Source: Deltaproteobacteria bacterium (GTDB lineage Bacteria > Myxococcota > JACRCW01). Taken from it: a DNA stretch of 34,218 bases. The stretch is from assembly GCA_016218805.1 (NCBI GenBank), contig JACRCW010000122.1:1-34218 (forward strand), read 5' to 3'. The position numbers and the translations under genes were made by a program. Shown piece after piece: positions 15,620 to 23,051 of the stretch. The notes under the pieces were generated by a model. It did not search any database. It saw only the letters and a program-made list of their open reading frames with translations, and was not told the DNA's origin. Position 1 is the stretch's first letter. The number at the start of each line of letters is the position of its first letter.

Positions 15620-16573
15620 ATGGGCTACCGCGGCCGGTTCGCGCCCTCCCCCACCGGTCCCCTGCACCTGGGCAACGCGCGCACCGCGCTGTTGGCGTGG
15701 CTGGATGCGCGCGCGCACGGGGGCGCGCTGGTCTACCGCGTGGAGGACCTGGACACGCCGCGTGTGGTGGCCGGGAGCATGGCGCAGCAACAGCAAGACC
15801 TGCGCTGGCTGGGCCTGGACTGGGACGAAGGCCCCGACGTGGGCGGCCCCTGGGGACCCTACGTGCAGTCAGCGCGGTTGGACCGTTACGCCGCTGCGCT
15901 GGAGACGCTGCGTGGGCGGGGGCGGGCCTTTGCCTGCACGTGCACCCGCAAGGACCTGCAGAAGCTGGCCTCCGCCCCCCACGCCGGCGAAGAAGGCCCC
16001 GCCTACCCGGGCACCTGCCGCGGCCGCTACACCGACGGCGCCGACGCGCGCGCCCAGGCCGGCCGCGAGCCGTCCTGGCGCTTCAGGGTGGATGCCGGCC
16101 TGGTGGAGTTCACCGACCGCGTGCTGGGCCGCTGCCCGCAGGATGTCCTGCGGGACACGGGGGACGTGGTGGTGCGGCGCGCCGACGGCTTGTACGCCTA
16201 CCAGCTGGCCGTGGTGGTGGATGACCTGGCCATGGGTATCACCGACGTGATTCGCGCGGCAGACCTTGTATCCTCCACAGGGCGGCAGGTGCAGCTGGCG
16301 CGGGCGCTGGGCGGAAAGCCGCCGCAATACGGGCATGTCCCGCTGCTCAACGGCCCGGACGGCGCGCGGCTGCAGAAGCGCGAACCGCGGCACACGCTGG
16401 CGGGTCTGCGGGCGGCGGGCGCGGATCCGCGGGCGCTGGTGGGGTGGCTGGCGCATTCGTGTGGCGTGTCCGTGAGGGCGGCGCCGGCAAGCCCTGCGGA
16501 CCTGGTGGAGGACTTTGAGCTGCGGCGGGTGCGGGATGCGCCGGACTGGCGCGCGTTCCCGTTCCGCGAGTGA
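15620..16573 (+). CDS. gluQ: glutamyl-Q tRNA(Asp) synthetase
   Basis: 317 residues, the short GluRS paralogue that lacks the anticodon-binding domain and attaches glutamate to queuosine at the wobble position of tRNA-Asp. The class I signature is PLHLGNAR (14-21, HIGH-like) within RFAPSPTGPLHLGNAR. The KMSKS-like loop is RLQKRE (250-255). The zinc site of the family is present (C106, C108, Y129, C133). The frame ends about residue 317 without the extra 150 residues of a true GltX. It follows the ArsA-like ATPase gene by 5 nt. The presence of gluQ implies that the organism makes queuosine-modified tRNA. Confidence 0.93.
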   Translation: MGYRGRFAPSPTGPLHLGNARTALLAWLDARAHGGALVYRVEDLDTPRVVAGSMAQQQQDLRWLGLDWDEGPDVGGPWGPYVQSARLDRYAAALETLRGRGRAFACTCTRKDLQKLASAPHAGEEGPAYPGTCRGRYTDGADARAQAGREPSWRFRVDAGLVEFTDRVLGRCPQDVLRDTGDVVVRRADGLYAYQLAVVVDDLAMGITDVIRAADLVSSTGRQVQLARALGGKPPQYGHVPLLNGPDGARLQKREPRHTLAGLRAAGADPRALVGWLAHSCGVSVRAAPASPADLVEDFELRRVRDAPDWRAFPFRE

Positions 16574-16588
16574 CGACGTGAGTCAGCG

Positions 16589-16617
16589 TTGACAACCACG
16601 ATCCCGGTCCCTAGGTT
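16589..16617 (+). promoter_or_regulatory. sigma-70-type promoter upstream of the FmdB-like gene
   Basis: A perfect -35 TTGACA (16589-16594), a 17-bp spacer and -10-like TAGGTT (16612-16617). This is the best promoter match in the window. The predicted start near 16624 gives a leader of about 50 nt containing the GGAGG ribosome site (16661-16665) of the gene at 16675. Confidence 0.65.
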
Positions 16618-16674
16618 GCCGACGCTTTTGCCGCCCCCATGAATGCCAGGGCGCAAAGTTGGAGGTTGGGACTG

Positions 16675-16980
16675 ATGCCGATCTACGAGTACCAGTGCGG
16701 TGACTGCGGGACCCGGATTGAGGTCATGCAGAAGATGTCAGAAGCGCCGCTCAAGACGTGCACGGGCTGCGGGAAGGATGCGCTGGAGAAGTTGATCAGC
16801 CAGAGCGCGTTCCAGCTCAAGGGCGGCGGTTGGTATTCGGACCTGTATGGGTCCACGCGGAAGGACTCCGGCACCGCGGAGAAGAAGACGGAGACCAAGG
16901 CAGAAACCAAGACCGAGACCAAGGCCGTCACCGGGACAACGACCCCGTCGTCGTCATCCGGCTCCACGGCCGCGGCCTGA
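16675..16980 (+). CDS. FmdB-family zinc-ribbon protein
   Basis: 101 residues; GGAGG lies 9 nt before the ATG at 16675. The N-terminal 42 residues are the classic FmdB zinc ribbon: MPIYEYQCGDCG followed by CTGCG, four cysteines in two CxxC knuckles. A GGGWYSDLYGS segment follows, and the C-terminal third is a low-complexity K/T/E tail with repeated KTET units, then Ser/Thr/Ala. The family is described as putative regulatory protein, but its molecular role is unknown. It has its own promoter (16589-16617) rather than belonging to the gluQ operon. Confidence 0.88.
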   Translation: MPIYEYQCGDCGTRIEVMQKMSEAPLKTCTGCGKDALEKLISQSAFQLKGGGWYSDLYGSTRKDSGTAEKKTETKAETKTETKAVTGTTTPSSSSGSTAAA

Positions 16981-17099
16981 GGGTCCATCCTCCGCGGGCG
17001 TAGCGTCCCACCGCGTTGTCCAACGTGCGCCGCCTTGCCCATGGCACCCGGCGGGCTGCAACATCCCGCTGGCGCGCAGCAGCGGCGAGGAGCGATGCG

Positions 17100-17987
17100 A
17101 TGACGACGAGCATGAACCCTCAGGCACGACGGTGGACGGTGGCGGCTGCGGTGGCGGCCGTGCTGGGCGGAGGCGGGGTGGTGGCGTGGGGAGCCATTGT
17201 CCCCACGGAGAGCTGGGGCACGCTGCCGTATGCGGGCTTCCTGGAACAGAACGGCGTGCCCGCCAACGGGACGGCGGACTTCTGCTTCCAGCTGTTCCCC
17301 GTGGCCAGCGGCGGCAGCGCCCTGTGGGCGGAGGCGCAGCCGGACCGCGTGGTGACCGCCGGTGCGTTTTCGGTCCGGCTGGGCGAGGTCACGACGCTGA
17401 ACGCCGCGGTGGAAGGCGCCACACAGCTGTTCCTGGAGGTGGGCGTGGCCGCGGGCAGCCAGGGAGGCGCCTGCCCGGGCAGTGGCTACACCACGCTGAC
17501 GGGCCGCCAGCAGTTGGGCTCTGCCGCGTACGCGCTCAGCGCCAAGCGCGGCATCCCCGGACAGGGATTCCTGGTGGACGGCGAGGTGGCCGCCGGCTCC
17601 GTGGCCGCGGGCTCCGTGGCGACGGGTTCGGCGGCGGTGACCGGCCAGGCGCAGCTGGGGAGCCTCACGGTGAACGGCGCCTTCAGCGTGCCCAACGCGA
17701 GCATCACCGGTGCAATGCTGGCCTCACAGCCCATTGCGTGCGCCACCTGGACGGCCACCGTCTCCAACAGCGGCGGCAGCTACAAGACCGCCACCGCCGC
17801 GATTGCGGACGGGACCTACGCGCGCACCGGGGGCGGCTGTGACTGCGGCTCCGCCAACCCGGGCCGCCTGATGGTGATCAACGCGCCGTCCGGGGCCAGC
17901 GCGTGGACCTGCGCGTGCAAGGACCACTCAGTGGGGGACGGCAACGGGGTCACCACCGCCACCGTGGTGGGTTGCCGGCTGCACTGA
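17100..17987 (+). CDS. anchored/secreted hypothetical protein, 295 residues
   Basis: The ATG at 17100 has GAGGAG about 8 nt upstream. Residues 12-32 are a hydrophobic Ala/Val/Gly segment acting as signal or anchor, and the rest should be extracellular or periplasmic. Residues 40-160 look like a beta-rich domain (SWGTLPYAGFLEQNGVPANG ... LGSAAYALSAKRG). Residues 165-200 hold short near-repeats (VAAGS-VAAGS-VATGS). The C-terminal part has paired cysteines (CDCGS, WTCACK, GCRLH). Phage-tail or appendage-like proteins share this general texture, but I recognise no family. It converges on the methionine aminopeptidase gene, with stops 17 nt apart. Confidence 0.65.
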   Translation: MTTSMNPQARRWTVAAAVAAVLGGGGVVAWGAIVPTESWGTLPYAGFLEQNGVPANGTADFCFQLFPVASGGSALWAEAQPDRVVTAGAFSVRLGEVTTLNAAVEGATQLFLEVGVAAGSQGGACPGSGYTTLTGRQQLGSAAYALSAKRGIPGQGFLVDGEVAAGSVAAGSVATGSAAVTGQAQLGSLTVNGAFSVPNASITGAMLASQPIACATWTATVSNSGGSYKTATAAIADGTYARTGGGCDCGSANPGRLMVINAPSGASAWTCACKDHSVGDGNGVTTATVVGCRLH

Positions 17988-18004
17988 CGTTTCTTTGTGG
18001 CGCG

Positions 18005-18817
18005 TCACGGCAGCGTCAGGATCTCCACGCCGCTCTCCGTCACCACCACGGTGTGCTCAAATTGCGCGGACAGTTTCCCGTCCGCGGTCACCGCGGTCCA
18101 CCCGTCGTCCAGCATCTGCACGGGCCATTCACCCTCATTGATCATGGGCTCAATGGTGAACACCATGCCGGGCTGCAGCCGCAGCCCGCGCCCGCGGCCG
18201 TCCCCGCCGCTGCGCTTGCCGTAGTGCTTCACCTGCGGCGGCGCATGGAACCGGTCACCAATCCCGTGCCCCACAAAGTCGCGCACCACCGAATAGCCCG
18301 CTTTGGCCGCCACCTCTTCAATCGCCTCGCCGATGTCACCGAGGCGGCCGCCGGGTTTCACTTCACGGATGGCAGCGTCCAGGCACTGTTGCGTGGTCTC
18401 CACCAGGCGGCGCGCGGCGTCACTGACCCTGCCCACCAGGTAGGTGCGGGACGCATCCCCGTGCCAGCCGTCCAGGATGGGGGTGACGTCCAGGTTGATG
18501 ATGTCCCCTTCACGCAGCACCACGCGGCGGGACGGGATGCCGTGGCAGACCACCTCATTGGGTGAGGTGCAGATGTGCTTGGGAAAAGGGAGGTTGGGGT
18601 TGCTGCCCTGGTAGCCGTACGGCGCGGACACCGCTCCGCGGGCGGTGGTCCACGCGTCGGCCAGGCGGTCCAGCTCTTCCGTGGTCACGCCGGGTTTCAC
18701 CAACGGCCCCAGGTAGTCCAGCAGCTCATGCGCCAGGCGGCCCGCGGCGCGGAGCTTGCGCAGCTCTTCCTTGCCCCGGAGGGCGATGGTGGGGGGACGC
18801 AGGTCAGGAAACAGCAT
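18005..18817 (-). CDS. map: type I methionine aminopeptidase
   Basis: 270 residues; removes N-terminal methionine from new proteins. The metal ligands and catalytic residues are all present: H92 (CHGIPS), D110 and D121, H184 (GHGIG), E223 (FTIEPM), E254 (QFEHTVVV). The start is the ATG preceded by GAGGT. A short Gly/Arg-rich insertion (about 201-213) is unusual but outside the active site. No N-terminal zinc-finger extension. The gene follows the alkaline-phosphatase-superfamily gene by 47 nt and is the last gene of the minus-strand chemosensory block, so it may be read from that operon or from a promoter I cannot identify. Confidence 0.95.
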   Translation of the reverse strand: MLFPDLRPPTIALRGKEELRKLRAAGRLAHELLDYLGPLVKPGVTTEELDRLADAWTTARGAVSAPYGYQGSNPNLPFPKHICTSPNEVVCHGIPSRRVVLREGDIINLDVTPILDGWHGDASRTYLVGRVSDAARRLVETTQQCLDAAIREVKPGGRLGDIGEAIEEVAAKAGYSVVRDFVGHGIGDRFHAPPQVKHYGKRSGGDGRGRGLRLQPGMVFTIEPMINEGEWPVQMLDDGWTAVTADGKLSAQFEHTVVVTESGVEILTLP

Positions 18818-18864
18818 GGAAACCTCGGTGCAGTGTAACAACGCGCGCGCGCCGCGGCACCGCC

Positions 18865-21084
18865 TCAGCGGGACAGCTCCCACGCGCTGACGGCGTTGTG
18901 CACGCTGAGCAGGTTGCGCAGCTGTGTGACCAGTTCCGGCTGCGCGCCCGCCAGGTTGTTGCGCTCGGCCTGGTCACGGGCCACGTCAATGAGCTGCGTG
19001 GTGTTCACGTCCAGGTCCAGCAGCAGCTTCATGTTCCCGCGCACCACGGCGCGCCGGTTGTGCGGCTGCTTGGGGTCAGTGAGCCCCTCCACAATGGCCG
19101 TGCCCGGGTCCCCGGCGGCGGCGGCATCCCCGCGCAGCAGCAAGGGCACCAGCGTCTTGCCGTCCAGCATGGGGTCCACACCGCTGGTGAGGCCCAGCAG
19201 GTTGAGCAGCGTGGGCACAATGTCCACGTTCTCCACGACGGTGGACACGCGCTGCGCCGGGAAGCCGGGTGCATGGATGAGCAGGGGCACGTGGATGTCC
19301 TCCTGCCAGAGGTTCTGGCCGTGGCCCCATTCGCCGTGGGTGCCCAGGCCCTGCCCGTGGTCTGAGGTGAACACCATGAGCGTGCGGCCGCCGTCCGGGA
19401 GGCCCTGCACGTGGTCCACCAGCCGGCCCAGGTGCCGGTCCACGTAGGCCACCGCCGCGTCATACCGGGCCAGCGGGTCCCCGCCGAACGGCGTGTCATG
19501 CCAGTACAGATGCGGGTCATACAGGTGGACCCAGGCCAGCCACGGGCGGTCCGCCTGCTGGTTGATCCACTCCATGGCCTTGTTCACCACGGCCTCACCC
19601 TGCGGGCGGGACCAGTCATTGTACGCGGGGTCCACGCGCCGCGGGTTGAAGAAGTCAAATCCCTGCGTGAGTCCCTCCTGGCCCTCAAAGTACTTCTCCA
19701 GGATGAACGAGGCCGCCGCGTACCCGCGCGGGGTCAGCCGCTCAGCCAGGGAGACGTTCTGCGGCAGCAGCGTGAGCAGCTCCGTGCGGCTGGGCGCCAT
19801 GCGCAGGCGCGACGGATAGCGGCCGGTGAGGATGGACGGGATGGAGCGGTGCGACCGCACGCCGTTGCAGTAATTGGCGTCAAACACCGCGGAGCGTTGC
19901 GCCAGTGCGTCCAGATAGGGCGTGTTGGGCCGCGGGTTGCCGTACAGGTGCATGCGGTCCAGGCGCAGCGTGTCCACAATGACCAGCAGGATGTTCTTGT
20001 AGGGACCCACGCCGTCGGGCAGGGCGGCGTGGTGGACGTCCGGGCGGCGCGGCGGCACGTGGAAATCCGCGCCGGAGCAGTCTTCGTCCACGCCGTTGTC
20101 CGGCCGGTCCACCGCGCCCGGAAACACGTCCTTTCGCGAATCATCACAATCCCCACCGCCCAGGATGGAGCTGAATCCGTCCTTGTCCCCGTCGGTGTGC
20201 GCGCGCAGCCAGCGCACGGCCGGCCCGGAGAGCATCCCGCGCTCCAGCACCACGCCACCCGGCGCGCTCCCCGGCAGCTGCTGCAACCCCGCTCCCGCGC
20301 ACAGCACGGACAGCGCCAGCGCCCCCGCCGCCACGCGCGCCGGTACGTGGCGCACGCGCTGGACCACGTGGGACAGCAGGACCGCGCCGGCGGCCAGCCC
20401 CACCGGGTAGAGCGCGGGACGCAGGTCCGTGCCCTTGAGCACCGGCTGGGCCACCCGCAGCAGTTCCACCGCGCCCGCGGCCAGCAGCGCCACCCACGGC
20501 CACAGGCCCCAGCCCGCCCGGCGCGACCCGCCGCGCACGCCTGGCAGGTGCACCAGCGCTTCGCGCACCACCGCGCCCAGGGCCAGCGCCACCGGCAGGA
20601 CACCCAGCGCCAGCACGCCCACCAGCGCGCCCGCCAGCTCCCGCGCGTTGAATGCCTTCTGGGACCAGGCGCTGAGCGCGCCCACACCGGCCACAAACGC
20701 CGCCACCCCGGTGAGCACGCCCCCCGCCCCGGCAAACGCGCGGGCGGCGTGGCGGTCCGGCGCATCCAGCCCCAGCGCGCCGCGCACGGGCGCGGTCAGC
20801 ACGTGCCCCACCGCGTGGCCGCGCCACCCCGTCACGCGCACCGCCAGGGCAAACAGCGTGGCGCAGAGGGCCGCCAACCCGCCCTCGGCCAGGACGGTGA
20901 GCAGGGTGAAGGCCACCCGGCCCTCCGCCGGGGCCAGCCGGCGCGCGAACAGGTCCCCCGCCTCCACCGCACCGGCGGTGAATCCGGCCAGGGCACCGCC
21001 CAGCAGCGCCCCGGCCACGGCCGCATGCAGCGTGGGAGCCTCCGCCGCGGGGGGAACTTCGTTGAGCAGCGGGCTTCCGGACAT
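18865..21084 (-). CDS. membrane-anchored sulfatase-like (alkaline phosphatase superfamily) protein with MopE metal-binding motif
   Basis: 739 residues. Residues 20-265 contain about six to eight hydrophobic segments. Residues 298-337 match the MopE-type putative metal-binding motif (DGDKDGF, GGGDCDDS, FPGAVD, DNGVDEDCSG). Residues 364-735 form the sulfatase-like catalytic domain with metal-binding D371 (VIVDTLRLDRMHLYG) and D575/H576 (FTSDHGQGLG). The canonical formylglycine motif C/S-x-P-x-R is not seen: the equivalent stretch (410-421) reads RSHRSIPSILTG, with the Pro and Arg missing. It may therefore be a phosphoglycerol/phosphoethanolamine-transferase- or phosphatase-like enzyme using Ser/Thr, and not a true sulfatase. 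Its start is 2 nt after the stop of cheB, so it is cotranscribed with the chemosensory genes. Confidence 0.82.
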   Translation of the reverse strand: MSGSPLLNEVPPAAEAPTLHAAVAGALLGGALAGFTAGAVEAGDLFARRLAPAEGRVAFTLLTVLAEGGLAALCATLFALAVRVTGWRGHAVGHVLTAPVRGALGLDAPDRHAARAFAGAGGVLTGVAAFVAGVGALSAWSQKAFNARELAGALVGVLALGVLPVALALGAVVREALVHLPGVRGGSRRAGWGLWPWVALLAAGAVELLRVAQPVLKGTDLRPALYPVGLAAGAVLLSHVVQRVRHVPARVAAGALALSVLCAGAGLQQLPGSAPGGVVLERGMLSGPAVRWLRAHTDGDKDGFSSILGGGDCDDSRKDVFPGAVDRPDNGVDEDCSGADFHVPPRRPDVHHAALPDGVGPYKNILLVIVDTLRLDRMHLYGNPRPNTPYLDALAQRSAVFDANYCNGVRSHRSIPSILTGRYPSRLRMAPSRTELLTLLPQNVSLAERLTPRGYAAASFILEKYFEGQEGLTQGFDFFNPRRVDPAYNDWSRPQGEAVVNKAMEWINQQADRPWLAWVHLYDPHLYWHDTPFGGDPLARYDAAVAYVDRHLGRLVDHVQGLPDGGRTLMVFTSDHGQGLGTHGEWGHGQNLWQEDIHVPLLIHAPGFPAQRVSTVVENVDIVPTLLNLLGLTSGVDPMLDGKTLVPLLLRGDAAAAGDPGTAIVEGLTDPKQPHNRRAVVRGNMKLLLDLDVNTTQLIDVARDQAERNNLAGAQPELVTQLRNLLSVHNAVSAWELSR

Positions 21085-21086
21085 CG

Positions 21087-22142
21087 TCAGCGCAGCGGGG
21101 GCCGGGCGGTGGCCAGCGCGCGCGCCGCGGAGGCGAAGTAGGCGATGATCGCTTCGTGGGTCATCACGCGTGCGCGCGGGCAGGCGTCCATGGCGGCCTG
21201 GGGCATGGTGGGCAGCGTGGCGCGGCTGGGTTCCTCCACGAACACGCGCCCCTGCCCGCGGGCGATCATCTTGGCCCCGGCGGCGCCGTCATTGCCCATG
21301 CCGGTGAACACCACGGCGGCGGCTTCCGGGCCGTGCGCTTCCGCCACGCTGGTGAACAGCGCGTCCGCGGAAGGCGTGTAGCGCTCCGTGGTGGCGGGGG
21401 TGATGCGGGCAATGGTGTGGCCGGCCAGGCTCTTGATGGAGGTGACCAGGCCGCCGGGGCAGATGTAGGCCCGGCCGCGCAGGATGGGCTCCGCCTGGCG
21501 CAGTTCCCCAATGGGCAGCTTGATGTGCTTGCGCAGCCGCTCGGCCAGCGCCTCCGTGAAGCGTGGCGGCATGTGCTGGGCGACAATGACGGAGAACGGC
21601 GGCGGCTCCGTGAACGCCTCCAGGAATTTCTGCACCACGGGGGGACCGCCGGTGGACGCGGCCACCGCCACGCAGGTGATGCCGGAGGCGCGGAAGCCGC
21701 CGGTGCTTTCGCGCTCCGGGAGGGGCTCCGTGCTGCGGGCCCGGCCACCGAACTCCGCGGCCACCAGCACCTTCTCCCGCAACTCCCGCCCCGCCTCAGT
21801 GGCCTGGGAGATGTCTCCCGTCTTGGGCTTGACCACAAAATCCAGCGCGCCCAGTTCCAGCGCCTGGAACACGGAGTGCGGGCGGCTGTCCGTGGACACC
21901 ACAATGACCGGCGTGGGGCGGACGCCGGGGACCAGGCGGAGGAAGGTGAACCCGTCCATCCGCGGCATTTCCAGGTCCAGCGTGATGACGTCCGGCGCCT
22001 GTTCCTTGAGCAGGCGCATGGCCTCGGCGCCGTCAGACGCGCGGCCCACCACAATGGCGCGCCCGTCCGCCTCCAGCAGCGTGGACAAGGCATGGCGGTT
22101 CACCGCCAGGTCATCCACCACGAGCACCCGCCACGGACCCAT
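21087..22142 (-). CDS. cheB: CheB chemoreceptor methylesterase/deamidase
   Basis: 351 residues. Residues 4-120 are a receiver domain with the acidic pair D10/D11, phosphoacceptor D56 (TLDLEMPRMDG), T84 and K105. Residues 155-345 are the methylesterase domain with the catalytic triad S163 (AASTGGP), H190 (QHMPPRF) and D285 (GMGNDGAAG). Phosphorylation by CheA should activate demethylation of methyl-accepting proteins. Both domains appear functional, which implies a receptor elsewhere in the genome because none is in this window. It starts 15 nt after cheR and its stop is 2 nt from the start of the sulfatase-like gene. Confidence 0.96.
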   Translation of the reverse strand: MGPWRVLVVDDLAVNRHALSTLLEADGRAIVVGRASDGAEAMRLLKEQAPDVITLDLEMPRMDGFTFLRLVPGVRPTPVIVVSTDSRPHSVFQALELGALDFVVKPKTGDISQATEAGRELREKVLVAAEFGGRARSTEPLPERESTGGFRASGITCVAVAASTGGPPVVQKFLEAFTEPPPFSVIVAQHMPPRFTEALAERLRKHIKLPIGELRQAEPILRGRAYICPGGLVTSIKSLAGHTIARITPATTERYTPSADALFTSVAEAHGPEAAAVVFTGMGNDGAAGAKMIARGQGRVFVEEPSRATLPTMPQAAMDACPRARVMTHEAIIAYFASAARALATARPPLR

Positions 22143-22157
22143 CCTGCGCTTCCTCCG

Positions 22158-23051
22158 CTATCGGACAGGGCCACCGTGGCGTGGCGGAGTGTCCGGCGTC
22201 AACGGCGCACGGCGGTACACCAGGTCATTGGCCAGTGACACCGCCTCAAAGCGCGTGGGCACCTGCAGCAGGCTCTCGCTGTGGCCCAGCAGCAGCCAGC
22301 CGCCCGGGCGCAGGCGGTCAAACAGCGCCTCAATGACGCGGCGCTTGCCGTCACGGTCAAAGTAGATGAGCACGTTGCGGCACAGCACCACGTCCATGTA
22401 GCCCACGGCGGCCAGGTCCCCCGAGTTCCACAGGTTGAGGCGCCCCCAGGTGCACAGGTCACGCACTTCGCGGCGGACCTCCCACTGGTCCGTACCGATG
22501 CGGGAGAAGTAGCGGTCCAGGACGGCGGGCTCCGTCTCCCGGAAGCTGGAGTGGCCGTAGACGGCGCGGCGCGCCCGCTGCAGCGCGCGCTGGGACAGGT
22601 CCGTCCCCAGCACCTCCAGGTCCCAACCGGCCAGCTGGGGCTGCCGCATCAGCACAATGGCCAGCGTGTAGACCTCCTCGCCGGTGGAGCAGCCCGCGGA
22701 CCAGATCCGCAGGCGGCGCCGGCCCACGCGCCGGCCGTATTCCACCAGGTTGGGGACAATTTCGTGTTCCAGGGCGCGCAGCTGGCGCGGTTCACGGAAG
22801 AAGTACGTCTCATGCGTGACGCACATCTCCAGCATGCGTTCCAGCTCCGGGTTGGGCGCGGGGCCGCGGGACACCTTGAGCAGGTAGTCGGTGAAGTCGC
22901 GTGAGGCGGTGGCTTCCAGGCGCTCCAGCAGGCGGCGCTCCAGCCGTTCGCGCGCGCCGTCTTCAAACGCCAGACCGGCGGCGTCCGCCAGCAGGCGCCG
23001 GAACGCGCGGAACTCCTCCACGCTCATGACGGGGTGCACGCCCAGGGTCAC
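22158..23051 (-). CDS. cheR: CheR chemoreceptor glutamate methyltransferase
   Basis: 297 residues from the GTG at 23051, which overlaps the stop of the HEAT-repeat gene (GTGA) and has GAGG 7 nt upstream; the alternative ATG at 23027 lacks a ribosome site but gives an equally plausible N-terminus (MSVEEFRAF). The N-terminal helical domain (about 9-85) ends at the TYFFREP motif. The SAM-binding domain has IWSAGCSTGEEVYTLA, a TDLSQRAL acidic motif and RNVLIYFD. It methylates receptor glutamates using S-adenosylmethionine. No TPR extension and no pentapeptide-binding feature is evident. Confidence 0.95.
   Translation of the reverse strand: MTLGVHPVMSVEEFRAFRRLLADAAGLAFEDGARERLERRLLERLEATASRDFTDYLLKVSRGPAPNPELERMLEMCVTHETYFFREPRQLRALEHEIVPNLVEYGRRVGRRRLRIWSAGCSTGEEVYTLAIVLMRQPQLAGWDLEVLGTDLSQRALQRARRAVYGHSSFRETEPAVLDRYFSRIGTDQWEVRREVRDLCTWGRLNLWNSGDLAAVGYMDVVLCRNVLIYFDRDGKRRVIEALFDRLRPGGWLLLGHSESLLQVPTRFEAVSLANDLVYRRAPLTPDTPPRHGGPVR

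Noticed and set aside
15620..16573. Discriminating or truncated glutamyl-tRNA synthetase (gltX)
   Set aside because: The length and the Cys-Cys-Tyr-Cys zinc site fit GluQRS, and there is no sign of a lost anticodon-binding domain.
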